Origin: JAEXOD01 sp043805435
GTDB lineage: Bacteria > Bacteroidota > Ignavibacteria > Ignavibacteriales > Melioribacteraceae
Assembly (NCBI GenBank): GCA_043805435.1
Contig: JAZDHY010000032.1
Coordinates: 85,405 to 149,404, forward strand
Length of the DNA: 64,000 nt
Reading direction: 5' to 3'
Shown: positions 35,874-45,673 of the stretch, in pieces
How positions within the stretch are numbered: the first letter of the stretch is position 1
Layout: each line of letters starts with the position of its first letter
Made by a program: the position numbers and the translations under genes
The notes under the pieces: generated by a model
The model's input: the letters and a program-made list of their open reading frames with translations, nothing else
What the model was told of the DNA's origin: nothing
Database searches by the model: none

Positions 35874-38259
35874 TCCCCCGAACTAAAGAGTTTGGAGACA
35901 ATTTTTCTCTAATTTTAACTTCTTCAATATTTAATGGTAAATCCATATATCTATTTCCTGTAGCATTTTTAACCGCATTTGAAATTGCAGCCGAAGTTAA
36001 TTCCAAAGTAGGTTCACCAAGAGACTTTGCTCCCCATGCTCCATAAGGATCTTTGCCTTCTAAAAATATCGGTTCAATTTCTCCAATTTCAAGACTTGTA
36101 GGAATTAAATAATTATCATAATTTAATTCTTTAATGTATCCGTCAACAGTGGATATGTGCTCCCAAAGACCATAACCTGCTCCCTGAGTAACGCCGCCAT
36201 ATATCTGCCCCTCGGCTCCAATTTTATTAATAACAGTCCCGCAATTATGAATAGCTGTAATTTTATCAATAAATACTTCGCCCGTAATAGTACTTACAGT
36301 TACTTCTGCAACATGGCAACCATATACATAAGTAAAATAAGCTTCTCCTTGACCACTATGTTCATCCCATCCAACATGTGGGCCTTTATACCAGCCAAGT
36401 GCTGCAAGGCTTAAACCATTTGAATAGGCTAATCGGCATAAATCCTTAAATAATATATATTTATCATTTTTTATATCATAAATAACTTTGTTATTCTTAA
36501 ATATTATTTCGGCATTTTTTTCTAATGATTTCTCAACACGCAGGAAGTCCGAAAATCTTTTCTTCAATATTTCTGCCGCTTGTTTAACTGCTCCGCCACC
36601 CATTAAAGTGCTTCGTGATGCAACTGTAGGTCCGCTATCAGGGATCACTACAGTATCGTGATCCAAGTAATAAATAACCGAAGGATCAACACCAAAAACC
36701 TCAGCAGCTATAATCTGGAACGTTGTACGCATCCCCTGTCCATTTTCGGCTAACCCGCACGAAAGGTACATGCTCCCATCACTTTGGATAGAAATGTACG
36801 AAGCAGCTGCATCAACGCCCTCTGCTCCCAAGGAACAACCCCTATAACTTATAGATAAACCGATACCCTTTTTAAATTCATCTTCCGGTAAAATAAACTC
36901 ATTGGATTTTAATAAAATTGTATCAAAGCTTTTTTTGTTTTCTAAAACAAAAGGAATTCTTTTACTTTTATTATACTCTTCCCACTTTGAAGAGAATTCT
37001 GTTTTGGAATCGGCTAAATTCAATATTTCCAACAAATTTACATCATGGTCTTTTAGAACTTGTCCGCTTGCTGTTACCGAGTTTTGTTTTAATGCGTTTA
37101 TTTTTCTTATTTCATATGGTGAAATTTGTAATTTTTCTGCAATCTCATCCATCAACGATTCCTGTGCAAAAATTGGCTGCGGTGAACCAAAACCTCTAAA
37201 GGCTCCAGTATAAGGATTATTTGTATATACAGCTTTAACATCTGTCCATACATTCTCTACTTCATATGGCCCTGTAGCTTGTACAACGCTTCTCCAAGTA
37301 ACAAAAGGCGACATTGAAGCATATGCTCCGCCATCAGCTAAAATGTCAATTTTCATTGCTTTTAGTTTACCATCTTTATTAAAGCCAACTTTATAATTTA
37401 ATATATAAGGATGACGTTTATAAGACTCCAAAATCGATTCTTCACGCGAATACCTAATTTTTATCGGTTTTCTTAATTTCAAAGCGGCAATAGAGGCTCT
37501 GGCAGAAAGAACATTCATAGTATCGTCCTTGCCACCAAAAGACCCACCCAAAGTTGCTTGTTTAATTCTGACATTTGAAAGCGAAGTACCTAAAACTGCA
37601 GCAACAACATTTCTTGCAGTAAAAGGATTTTGTATGCTCCCAATCACTTCTATGTCATTTTCTCTAGTACCCGGAATAGCAATAACACATTCCGGCTCTA
37701 AATAAGCATGTTCTTGATAACCGGTTTTGTATCTTTGTTCAATAATAAAATCACATTCTTCAAACGCTTTTTCTACGTTACCTCTGCGTAGAGGATAGTG
37801 AATTATTAAATTTGTGTTCAATTCAGGGTGCAAAAGCGGAGCATCTTTATCTAATGCCTTTTCAGGATCTGTTAAGCAATCTAATTTTTCATATTTAACT
37901 TCAACCAATTTAGCCAGCTTATGTAATTCCTCTTCATCAGTACCAACAAGCATAGCCAAAACATCACCGCAAGTTAAAACAATTTTATCGCAAAAAACAG
38001 GTTGGTCTTTTACTATTGCACCAACATTTTTTGCTCCTTTAATGTCATCAGCTGTAATAATAGTTTCAAGATATTCGGAATCTATTATTTTAGAAAAATC
38101 TATACTTAATATTTTTGCATGTGTAACAGGTAATCTTAACATTACACCATACAACATACCCGGAAAAGAATAATCGTCAGCAAATTTAACAAAGCTTGTT
38201 ATTTTGCTGTATCCGTCTTCCCTAACTATGTTTTTACCTACATATTGAAATTCATTCAT
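35866..38259 (-). CDS. Molybdopterin-binding large subunit of a xanthine dehydrogenase-type hydroxylase, second set
   Basis: 797 residues. Motifs match the family: GYQEHAYLEPEC near 173, LGGSFGGKDD near 235, GAFRGFGSPQP near 349, GQGMRTTFQIIAAE near 507 and the catalytic Glu in GAKSLGEPTLE near 750. The different spacing and extra residues relative to the first set point to another substrate, for example a second purine in the pathway (hypoxanthine/xanthine versus urate or an aminated purine). It overlaps the SsnA-like gene by 4 bases, so deamination and hydroxylation are co-expressed. Confidence 0.9.
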   Translation of the reverse strand: MNEFQYVGKNIVREDGYSKITSFVKFADDYSFPGMLYGVMLRLPVTHAKILSIDFSKIIDSEYLETIITADDIKGAKNVGAIVKDQPVFCDKIVLTCGDVLAMLVGTDEEELHKLAKLVEVKYEKLDCLTDPEKALDKDAPLLHPELNTNLIIHYPLRRGNVEKAFEECDFIIEQRYKTGYQEHAYLEPECVIAIPGTRENDIEVIGSIQNPFTARNVVAAVLGTSLSNVRIKQATLGGSFGGKDDTMNVLSARASIAALKLRKPIKIRYSREESILESYKRHPYILNYKVGFNKDGKLKAMKIDILADGGAYASMSPFVTWRSVVQATGPYEVENVWTDVKAVYTNNPYTGAFRGFGSPQPIFAQESLMDEIAEKLQISPYEIRKINALKQNSVTASGQVLKDHDVNLLEILNLADSKTEFSSKWEEYNKSKRIPFVLENKKSFDTILLKSNEFILPEDEFKKGIGLSISYRGCSLGAEGVDAAASYISIQSDGSMYLSCGLAENGQGMRTTFQIIAAEVFGVDPSVIYYLDHDTVVIPDSGPTVASRSTLMGGGAVKQAAEILKKRFSDFLRVEKSLEKNAEIIFKNNKVIYDIKNDKYILFKDLCRLAYSNGLSLAALGWYKGPHVGWDEHSGQGEAYFTYVYGCHVAEVTVSTITGEVFIDKITAIHNCGTVINKIGAEGQIYGGVTQGAGYGLWEHISTVDGYIKELNYDNYLIPTSLEIGEIEPIFLEGKDPYGAWGAKSLGEPTLELTSAAISNAVKNATGNRYMDLPLNIEEVKIREKLSPNSLVRGSV

Positions 38260-39596
38260 TTACCACCTAAAGATGCAATTTTTGAATATAATTTTGCCCC
38301 TTGTTCCTTTGCTTCATTTAATACTTTGTTTTCATCCATAATTTTAAGTTTTTTCTCTTTTAAAATAAATTTACCGGATGATATAAAATCAGTAGCTGTT
38401 GATTCAGTTAACCCATAGATTATATGACCCCAAACATTTTCTTCCGTTACAATTGTTGGAGGGGTATAATCCCAAACCACTAAATCGGCGGAATCATTTA
38501 ATTGTAATTTACTATTGGACGGAAAAAATTTATCTAAAAATAATAGCTGATTATTAAATATTTTAGTAATTAGTTCAAATGATTCTCCAAAATTTAATCC
38601 TTGATAACGTGAGATAAGGAATACATTTTTTAAACTTTTTAACATATTTGAATGCATTCCGTCACTTCCAAGAAGTAAATTTTGATTAAGAATTGACTTA
38701 AAATCTATCAATCCAACCGAATTATTTAAATTAGAATCAGGATTTAACGCAATACTTGCACCAATTTTTTTAATTTTTTCCAATTCGTTTATTGTTAAGT
38801 CTACTCCATGGGCAAGAATACTTTTATCATTTATTAAATCATTTTCAAGTAATCTTTCTAACGGAGATTTATTGTATTTTTTGATCGATTCAATTCTATC
38901 AGCTTTATCTTCACAAATATGAATATGAACACCGGTATTTAAGTTCTTAAATTTTGAAGATATGGTTTGTAATGTTTTACCGTCAATAGTAAACGAAGCA
39001 TGCATTCCAAACAAACCTTTTGAAAATTCGTTGTGTTGATTTTGTATAAAATTAATGTTTTCGTCAATTGATTCGATACTTTTTGCAATACCATTTCTAT
39101 CGGTAACCTCATAACACAATACATGTTTAAGGTTTAAATTACGTAAAGCTTCGGCAATAGTATTTAAGCTGTTTTTTGTAAAATTAGGCGAGGAGTGATG
39201 ATCAAATATTGTCCCAATTCCATTTTTAATGGAATCAATCCCAGTTAACAAAGCACTATATTTAACCATTTCTTCATCTAAGGCGCAATCAACAAGCCAC
39301 CAATAATCAGAAAGTATTTGGTCAAAATTTGCTAATGGAGAGTTTATTTTTAATCCCTTTGCAAGTTTTGAATAGATATGTTCGTGAAAATTTGTAAAAG
39401 GTGTTGTAACAAATTTACCATTTAAGTCAATTATTTCAAATTTGCGTTCATTTAACAAATCAACTAATAAAGATTCATCATTTTTAATAAACCTTACAAT
39501 TTTTCCGTAAGCAACTTCAACTGCACCATAAAAAGGTACAATTTTATTATTAACTATTTGGCAAAACCAGCCATTTTTAAAAAGTAGTTTTTCCAT
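38256..39596 (-). CDS. ssnA: SsnA-like aminohydrolase (guanine-deaminase family)
   Basis: 446 residues of the amidohydrolase superfamily. Metal ligands: HEH in FTNFHEHIYSKLAKG near 68-74, the His of VHIHICEDKAD, LAHGVDL and LGSDGMHSN with the catalytic Asp. The fold and the pattern N-x-H-x-H-x-Y-S-x-L-A-x-G fit SsnA, an aminohydrolase of the purine cluster that probably deaminates guanine or a related purine. It overlaps the second Mo subunit by 4 bases and abuts the HyuA-like gene. Confidence 0.82.
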   Translation of the reverse strand: MEKLLFKNGWFCQIVNNKIVPFYGAVEVAYGKIVRFIKNDESLLVDLLNERKFEIIDLNGKFVTTPFTNFHEHIYSKLAKGLKINSPLANFDQILSDYWWLVDCALDEEMVKYSALLTGIDSIKNGIGTIFDHHSSPNFTKNSLNTIAEALRNLNLKHVLCYEVTDRNGIAKSIESIDENINFIQNQHNEFSKGLFGMHASFTIDGKTLQTISSKFKNLNTGVHIHICEDKADRIESIKKYNKSPLERLLENDLINDKSILAHGVDLTINELEKIKKIGASIALNPDSNLNNSVGLIDFKSILNQNLLLGSDGMHSNMLKSLKNVFLISRYQGLNFGESFELITKIFNNQLLFLDKFFPSNSKLQLNDSADLVVWDYTPPTIVTEENVWGHIIYGLTESTATDFISSGKFILKEKKLKIMDENKVLNEAKEQGAKLYSKIASLGGK

Positions 39597-41045
39597 TTAC
39601 GATACAACTCTTAAAAATTCACCTTTTTTCTCTTTTAATTCATTTTTTCTGTTATTTCTATCATATATTACATCACCACGTAAAAATGTTGAATTAACAA
39701 TTGAATTAAATTCAACCCCTTCAAATGGGGTGTATTTGCCTTTGCTTAGCATATTTGCATATGTTGTTTTTTCTGAATTCCACAAATCAATGATAGCAAA
39801 ATCAGCATCAAAATCTTTTGCAATAGCCCCTTTTGATTCAAAAAGAAAAAAAGAATAAGGATTTAATAACTCTATTGTTTTACTTAATGTTAGTTTTCCT
39901 GTTTTAAACCCAAAAGAGAATAAAAAAGGTACTCTATGCTGCACACCCGGAATTCCACCATAAACATTCCAAAAATTTGAAGTCGTTTTATCAGTCATTG
40001 GATCACAACCGGCATGATCTGTTGTGATATAATCAATTGTACCGTCACTTAATCCTTCCCATAAGGATTCTTTATCTTCTTCAAATTTAACGGGAGGGGC
40101 AGTTTTTAAAAAATTGCTTATTAATTTATTATCAAAATCTTTTTGAGTAAAATAGAGATAATGAGGGCAGGTTTCAGTCGAAATTTTTATTCCTTTTTTC
40201 TTTGCATCTCTAATTAAATCTAATCCTCTTTTAGAACTAAGATGAACGATATGAAACCTTGCACCTGTTTTAGCAGCAATTCCAACAATATTTTCTACTG
40301 CTTTTGCTTCTGCTTCAACGCTTCGGGCTTCACAATAGGCATGCCAGTCGTTGTGATTTTTAAATTGCAACTCTGCCGTTTTAGTTTTAATTAAAAATTT
40401 ATCTTCCGCATGAACTGCCATAAAACTTTTAGTTTTTTTCATAATATCGGCAATATTAAAAATATCGGCATAACTTAAATCTTTAAAAGTTGTCATCCCC
40501 GAGATAGTATAAACCTTAAAACCGGGTACTCCTTCTCCAATCAAATGTTCAATATTTTTTTTGATCGTATTGTTTATGTCCGCATTGCCGCTATTAATAC
40601 CTCCCCAAAAGCCGTAATCAATTCTGCTTCTTCCCTTTAATGCTTCTTTTTTTAGAAGAAGATTTTTAACCGTAGTTACAGGAGGAATAGAGGTACATGG
40701 CATATCAATAACAGTAGTTACTCCGCCGGCAGCGGCAGAGTAACTTGCATGTTCAATATCTTCTCTACTTTCAAAACCGGGTGTATTAAAATGAACATGT
40801 GCATCCAAGGAACCATACATAAGCAAATTATAGTTTCCATCAATAATGGTCGGCTCTTCAAATTGAATATCCGATTTAATATTTTGCATTACACTATTCT
40901 TTTTGTCTAATGTATCAATTTCAGACCAATCAATTTCAATATCAGAAATAAATTGAACATCCAAAATTTTTTCATTAAACCTAATAAAAGCCGGTTTTAA
41001 TTTATTTTCTTTTGTATTTATCAGTACATTTTTAATTATTTTCAT
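39597..41045 (-). CDS. hyuA: HyuA-like cyclic amidohydrolase (dihydropyrimidinase/allantoinase family)
   Basis: 482 residues. The binuclear metal site is visible: DAHVHFN (H83, H85), the carboxylated lysine position in GFKVY (K177), AVHAED (H212), FHIVHLSS (His near 268) and TDHAGCDP with the catalytic Asp. The enzyme opens cyclic ureides, i.e. the pyrimidine or imidazole ring of a hydroxylated/reduced purine. It has the DAHVHF-N-x-P-G start of allantoinase-like members. It lies 11 bases after the PLP-enzyme gene and immediately before the SsnA-like gene. Confidence 0.85.
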   Translation of the reverse strand: MKIIKNVLINTKENKLKPAFIRFNEKILDVQFISDIEIDWSEIDTLDKKNSVMQNIKSDIQFEEPTIIDGNYNLLMYGSLDAHVHFNTPGFESREDIEHASYSAAAGGVTTVIDMPCTSIPPVTTVKNLLLKKEALKGRSRIDYGFWGGINSGNADINNTIKKNIEHLIGEGVPGFKVYTISGMTTFKDLSYADIFNIADIMKKTKSFMAVHAEDKFLIKTKTAELQFKNHNDWHAYCEARSVEAEAKAVENIVGIAAKTGARFHIVHLSSKRGLDLIRDAKKKGIKISTETCPHYLYFTQKDFDNKLISNFLKTAPPVKFEEDKESLWEGLSDGTIDYITTDHAGCDPMTDKTTSNFWNVYGGIPGVQHRVPFLFSFGFKTGKLTLSKTIELLNPYSFFLFESKGAIAKDFDADFAIIDLWNSEKTTYANMLSKGKYTPFEGVEFNSIVNSTFLRGDVIYDRNNRKNELKEKKGEFLRVVS

Positions 41046-41056
41046 ATAACTTCAAA

Positions 41057-42523
41057 TTAAATCAAAATTCCAACTTCCTTATTAAAACTATCAATTAATG
41101 TATCCCATTTTTCCACAGTGTTATATCTTTCATGCCAATAATTTTCGTCATACCATTGAGCATTTAACTCTTCTGCTGTTTTACCTTGTTGTTCTACCCA
41201 TGTAAAATATTTTAAGTTATGAACAGCTTTTTTATCATTATAACTTAATTGTTTAAAATTATCAACTCCCTGGTTCTTAATTGAAACTTTCCAATCAATT
41301 TCGGCTTGTTTTAGGGAATAAACACCTAATAATTCGTTTGCCTCCGCTAATCTGGATTGATACATTTCCATAGAATCTGTAAAAACAGTAAAAATTATAT
41401 CGTTTTCAGTATATTCATAATATTTTGCCATTTTAATAGCACTAAGCATATTAGAGATTCCTGAAATTCCAAGTAGGCTTAATTTTTCAATTTGTTCAGC
41501 GGTTACACCAAGTGATAATAAATATTCTTTTCCCGCTTCTTCGTTAAACAACCTAATAATTGCAATTGGATCATCATCATTAATAGCAACGGCACTATCC
41601 AAACTTTTTACATTATGTACCCAAGGAATATGTTTATCGCCAATTCCTTCAATTCTATGAGCACCAAATCCGTTATACAAAATTGTTGGGCATTGTAATG
41701 CTTCGGAAGCAACTACTTTTGTATTTTTGAATTTTTCAATTAAATAATCACCTGCTGCAATTGTACCTGCAGAACCGGTTGCACTTACATATGCACTTAA
41801 TCTTTGATTTTCTTCCTTAACATTATTATACACCTCTTCAATCATTGCACCGGTTACGGTATAATGCCATATAGAGTTACCAAATTGGTCGAATTGATTA
41901 AAGATGTAATACTCATCACTTTTAGCTTCTAATTCATGACATTTATCATAAATTTCTTTTACATTACTTTCACATCCGGTGGTAGCATATATTTCTGCTC
42001 CCATATTTTTTAACCAGTCAAAACGTTCTTTACTCATTTCTTCGGGTAAAATGGCAACAGCTTCTACAGCAAGTAAAGCCGAATTAAAAACACCGCCACG
42101 GCAATAATTGCCCGTTGATGGCCATACTGCCTTATGATATTCAGGATTAAATCTACCGGTAACCAAATAAGGTGCTAAACAACCATAAGTTGCACCTACT
42201 TTATGAGAACCGGTAGGAAATGCACTTCCAACAAGACCAATTATTCTGGCTTTAATACCTGTTATTTCTTTAGGTATTTCAAAATAATTAACATCTCCAA
42301 TTCCACCTGTATTGTAATCGTTTTTCCAATTTATTCTAAATAAATTTAATGGATGAACTTCTTCCTTTTTAATATCCTTTAATTTAGCTTTAATACTTTC
42401 TTTAATAGTAGAAGGATCTTTTAATTCACTAAATTTGGGGAGAATAATCCCTTTTTCTTTACATCTTTTAATTGTTTTTTTAAGGTACTCTTCATTTTGA
42501 ATTTCCCAATTCCAAGTATTCAT
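41057..42523 (-). CDS. Large fold-type-II PLP enzyme of purine clusters (possible diaminopropionate-type lyase)
   Basis: 488 residues. The PLP lysine is in PTGSHKVGATYG near 100-111, the Ser-Thr-Gly-Asn phosphate loop in WPSTGNYCRGG near 134, and a Gly-rich loop in TGSAGTIAAGD near 246. This is the tryptophan-synthase-beta/cysteine-synthase fold but with a ~100-residue longer C-terminus. It is not closely like E. coli YgeX (NAFKMLGGAYA motif is absent). I regard it as the position-equivalent lyase that would release ammonia from an amino-acid-like intermediate. It is 86 bases from the NTPase gene, the largest gap in the island. Confidence 0.7.
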   Translation of the reverse strand: MNTWNWEIQNEEYLKKTIKRCKEKGIILPKFSELKDPSTIKESIKAKLKDIKKEEVHPLNLFRINWKNDYNTGGIGDVNYFEIPKEITGIKARIIGLVGSAFPTGSHKVGATYGCLAPYLVTGRFNPEYHKAVWPSTGNYCRGGVFNSALLAVEAVAILPEEMSKERFDWLKNMGAEIYATTGCESNVKEIYDKCHELEAKSDEYYIFNQFDQFGNSIWHYTVTGAMIEEVYNNVKEENQRLSAYVSATGSAGTIAAGDYLIEKFKNTKVVASEALQCPTILYNGFGAHRIEGIGDKHIPWVHNVKSLDSAVAINDDDPIAIIRLFNEEAGKEYLLSLGVTAEQIEKLSLLGISGISNMLSAIKMAKYYEYTENDIIFTVFTDSMEMYQSRLAEANELLGVYSLKQAEIDWKVSIKNQGVDNFKQLSYNDKKAVHNLKYFTWVEQQGKTAEELNAQWYDENYWHERYNTVEKWDTLIDSFNKEVGILI

Positions 42524-42609
42524 AATTATTCCTTAATAGTATCAAAATAACTTAATAATATATCATTATTTATATTAATAGTAAATTGGTACTATATTTT
42601 TTTTACGGT

Positions 42610-43095
42610 TTATAGTTCATTACAATTATCTATTACTCTATATTCATTTGCAATTAATTTATATTTTTTTATAAAAGAATCAACTAATCGCTCTCTTACT
42701 ACAATAATAAAATCTATATTTTTTTGTTTAAAATTTGCCATAACATGTAATATTGCATTGTGCATTCCTTCATTTTTTTCTTCAACGTATCCCCATTCGT
42801 CAATAATTATTGTACCTTCATTCATACAATCAATAATAGATATCATTTCCTTATTAACTTTAACAAATGTTTCTTTAATAAATGTATATGCACAAAACTT
42901 TACAACTGCGTCTTCACCAATATATTCATTTGTTGTAAGAGGTAAATTCTCTTTTGTTTCAATATTTGTCAAAAAACGGTCTTCACCTTGTTTAGTCTGA
43001 AGAAATCCCTTAACACCTTTTTGTTTTGACGACCAGTTTAATAATGATGTTGTTTTGCCGGAGTTTATCTTTCCTGTATAAATAACAATTGACAT
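42610..43095 (-). CDS. THEP1-like P-loop NTPase of unknown role
   Basis: 161 residues. A Walker A sits at the N-terminus (GKINSGKTTSLL, residues 8-19) and a Walker B as GTIIIDEWGYVE near 94-105. The layout resembles small NTPases of the THEP1/DUF2478 group. It is 16 bases downstream of the polytopic membrane protein gene in the same direction, so the two likely form a unit. It has no ABC signature motif, so it is not a classic ABC or ECF ATPase subunit. Its role in purine use, for example energising uptake or handling molybdate, is unknown. Confidence 0.65.
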   Translation of the reverse strand: MSIVIYTGKINSGKTTSLLNWSSKQKGVKGFLQTKQGEDRFLTNIETKENLPLTTNEYIGEDAVVKFCAYTFIKETFVKVNKEMISIIDCMNEGTIIIDEWGYVEEKNEGMHNAILHVMANFKQKNIDFIIVVRERLVDSFIKKYKLIANEYRVIDNCNEL

Positions 43096-43111
43096 AGTTA
43101 ATTTTTAATAA

Positions 43112-44110
43112 TTAATAAATAATAAAGTTTATTATAGCTTTGTGTACAAATGTAAAATATTTTAATATTCCCCTTCTCCCCTTCAATTCGTTCCATACTT
43201 CATAACTAATTTTTTTTATATGCGGAAAAGAATTAAGAATTTCGCCAACTTCATTATTATATTTTTTATGTTTTTTTGTAAGATATTTTCCGACAATTTT
43301 TGATAAAAAAGGCGAAACAAAAAAGAGCCAAATAATAATTATAGAAATAAACCGAACAACAGTTAACATGTAACCGTATAATCCCTTTTCACCATCCAAT
43401 AAATACGAAAATCCAATAAATGCAGCAAGTAAAAACAAAGTAATTACTTTTTTAATAATTCTTTTTTTAGATTTCCTATTAAAAGTCTCAAATTTTTCAT
43501 TTCCAGCATTAATAAACACTTTACCATCCGAACTATAACTTAACGACTCTAAATCTTTAATCAATTTTACGCTTAAATAGCTAAATATTAATCCGGCTAT
43601 TATATGTAATGATATATAAATTGTAATTAATAAAGCACTAATTTTAAGGTCTGTTAATCCAAATTGTTTTGAAATAAACAATGAAAACGCATCAATTGAA
43701 TCCCATAAAGAATTACCAAATAATATTTGAAGCGTAATTAACTTCTGAATTGAAAAAAATATCATGGAAGATAAAGCAAATATATAAATGCCAATACTTT
43801 TTTTACCAAAAATAATGCAAAAAAGATAACACAAAAGTCCCTCAACTGAAACTGATACAAATGCCATAATGGGAGTGTATGGACTAATTACAAATTTTAT
43901 TATAAGTACAATTAACGTTGCCTTTAGAATTGATAACTTATTTGAACTTTGATAAGCAATAAGACTTAAAAATATTACGGCAAGCCCTCCAAGCACTAAT
44001 CCGGTTAATGGTATTTTAAAAAGGTGCAGCATTCCTCCCAAAACAGATTCACTAAAAGCCCAAAGAGCAATTATCCTTTTATTTTTATAACTATTTTCAA
44101 AATTATTCAA
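43112..44110 (-). CDS. Polytopic membrane protein of unknown function at the head of the purine island
   Basis: 332 residues with about 10 hydrophobic spans. Spans between about 12 and 185 resemble S-component-like packing (short helices, FKIPLTGLVLGG); a basic loop (RKSKKRIIKK near 210) separates a second group (about 220-270). The C-terminal ~60 residues are cytoplasmic, basic and helical. No family is recognised with confidence. Its operon with a P-loop NTPase and its place next to purine catabolic genes suggest import of a purine or cofactor; that is inference only. Confidence 0.55.
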   Translation of the reverse strand: MNNFENSYKNKRIIALWAFSESVLGGMLHLFKIPLTGLVLGGLAVIFLSLIAYQSSNKLSILKATLIVLIIKFVISPYTPIMAFVSVSVEGLLCYLFCIIFGKKSIGIYIFALSSMIFFSIQKLITLQILFGNSLWDSIDAFSLFISKQFGLTDLKISALLITIYISLHIIAGLIFSYLSVKLIKDLESLSYSSDGKVFINAGNEKFETFNRKSKKRIIKKVITLFLLAAFIGFSYLLDGEKGLYGYMLTVVRFISIIIIWLFFVSPFLSKIVGKYLTKKHKKYNNEVGEILNSFPHIKKISYEVWNELKGRRGILKYFTFVHKAIINFIIY

Positions 44111-44189
44111 ATATTTTCCTTTAATTTACAATATGGTTTATTTTTTGGAAATAAAACATTATTTTTATTAACTAATTTCTCAATCTGAT
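44111..44189. promoter_or_regulatory. Divergent promoter region between purine island and salvage operon
   Basis: The flanking genes diverge from this 79-base AT-rich stretch, so both the leftward purine island and the rightward nucleoside-salvage operon must be transcribed from promoters in or very near it. I cannot assign -7/-33 boxes or an operator with confidence. Confidence 0.4.
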
Positions 44190-45272
44190 ATGATTATATA
44201 CTTTTTTTTCTTTTTATTATCAATTTATTTACTGATTAATTTATTTATAATATATTTTACTCAAAAAAACGAAAAGCCTGCCGAAACAAAAAATTACAAA
44301 AGCTTAACCTTTTCGATTATCATTTCTTTAAAAAATGAGGAGTACAATATAAAGAATCTAATTGATTCATTAAAGGACATAAATTATAATATTAATAATT
44401 ATGAAATTATTTTTATTGATGATAACTCTTCGGATAACACTTTTGAATTAATACATAATTTTTCTGCATGTTTATCCAATTTTAAGATCTTAACATCTAA
44501 AAATAAAATATATCCCGCAAAAAAGGGAGCATTGGATATAGGCATAAAAGAGGCAAAAAACGATTATATACTTATTACTGATGCCGACTGTATTATACCA
44601 ACCGATTGGATAAATGAGTATAATAAAAAGTTTAATAATAATTTCCATTTAGTGTTTGGGGCTTCTCCATTTATACAAAAAAGCTCTTTTATAAACAAAT
44701 TTTCGTGTTTTGAAAACTTGCGGACATTAATTTTAACTTTTTTTGCTTCAAAAATTAATTTTCCATATTCGGCAGCAGCAAGAAACATTGGATTTAAAAA
44801 ATCATTCTATTTTAAAATTGATGGTTTTAGTAATATGTTGGATACCTATAGCGGAGATGATGATTTATTAATAAGAGAAGCAATAAAAAATAATGCCAAA
44901 ATAGGTGTTTTAACTAATAATAATAGTTTTGTTTATTCTTCTACTAAAAATACAGTCAGCAATTTTTTAAAACAAAAATTCAGACACACATCAACTTCTT
45001 ATCATTATTCACTTAAACAACTAATTTTTCCTTTTGTTTGGCATGTAATTAATATTTTTTTGTTGTTTTCTGTTTTTTTATTTCAAATGGATAAGTTATT
45101 TTTAATTCCATTTTTAATTAAATTAGTTATTGATATTTTTGTAAATAAGTTTTTTCAAAAACAGTATAATTATAGTTTTAGCCTTGTAGAACTTTTCTTT
45201 TTTCAAATGTTTTACGAAATTTTTATTATACTTAAGTTTCCGATTTCATATTTTTATAAAAAAAAGTGGTAA
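44190..45272 (+). CDS. Family-2 glycosyltransferase, membrane-anchored
   Basis: 360 residues. One N-terminal membrane helix (about 2-22) is followed by a GT-A domain: IISLKNEEYNI near 49, FIDDNSSDN near 76, ITDADC near 129 (metal-binding DxD), GDDDLLI near 226 and QKFRHTST near 264, then C-terminal helices (about 278-350). The QxxRH/W position is close to that of processive enzymes, but acceptor and sugar are unknown. Its stop is only 4 bases before the cytidine deaminase start, so it heads the nucleoside-salvage operon, for which I see no functional reason. Confidence 0.82.
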   Translation: MIIYFFFFLLSIYLLINLFIIYFTQKNEKPAETKNYKSLTFSIIISLKNEEYNIKNLIDSLKDINYNINNYEIIFIDDNSSDNTFELIHNFSACLSNFKILTSKNKIYPAKKGALDIGIKEAKNDYILITDADCIIPTDWINEYNKKFNNNFHLVFGASPFIQKSSFINKFSCFENLRTLILTFFASKINFPYSAAARNIGFKKSFYFKIDGFSNMLDTYSGDDDLLIREAIKNNAKIGVLTNNNSFVYSSTKNTVSNFLKQKFRHTSTSYHYSLKQLIFPFVWHVINIFLLFSVFLFQMDKLFLIPFLIKLVIDIFVNKFFQKQYNYSFSLVELFFFQMFYEIFIILKFPISYFYKKKW

Positions 45273-45276
45273 TATT

Positions 45277-45672
45277 ATGGATAATATTGATTTAGCAAAA
45301 AAAGCTGTTGAAGCAAAATCTAAATCATTTGCAACGTACTCTAACTTTCATGTGGGTGCAGCATTAATAACAGAAGATGATACCTTGTATTTAGGAGCAA
45401 ATATTGAAAATTCGTCTTACAGCCTTACAATATGCGCCGAAAGAACTGCTGTTTTTCAAGCCATATTAGACGGACATAGAAAGTTTAAGGCTATTGCAAT
45501 TGCAAGCGATTTTGATGACTATTGCCCGCCTTGCGGTGCCTGCAGGCAAGTATTAATGGATTTATGCGGCGGCCAGCTGGATGTAACAATGATTAATGCA
45601 AAAAACGAAACAGTAACTTATAAACTTAAAGAACTATTACCCCATAGTTTTGGTGAGGACTTTTTAAAATAA
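45277..45672 (+). CDS. cdd: Cytidine deaminase
   Basis: 131 residues, the size of the tetrameric short-form enzyme. Zinc ligands lie in ICAERTA (Cys-Ala-Glu with catalytic Glu) near 54 and CPPCGACRQ near 87. It converts cytidine and deoxycytidine to uridine and deoxyuridine. It is followed immediately by thymidine kinase, a nucleoside transporter and a purine nucleoside phosphorylase, a coherent salvage operon. Confidence 0.95.
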   Translation: MDNIDLAKKAVEAKSKSFATYSNFHVGAALITEDDTLYLGANIENSSYSLTICAERTAVFQAILDGHRKFKAIAIASDFDDYCPPCGACRQVLMDLCGGQLDVTMINAKNETVTYKLKELLPHSFGEDFLK

Positions 45673-45673
45673 T

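Noticed and set aside
41057..42523. Naming the PLP enzyme ygeX
   Set aside because: Fold and position fit, but the YgeX lysine motif and length differ, so the symbol is not justified.
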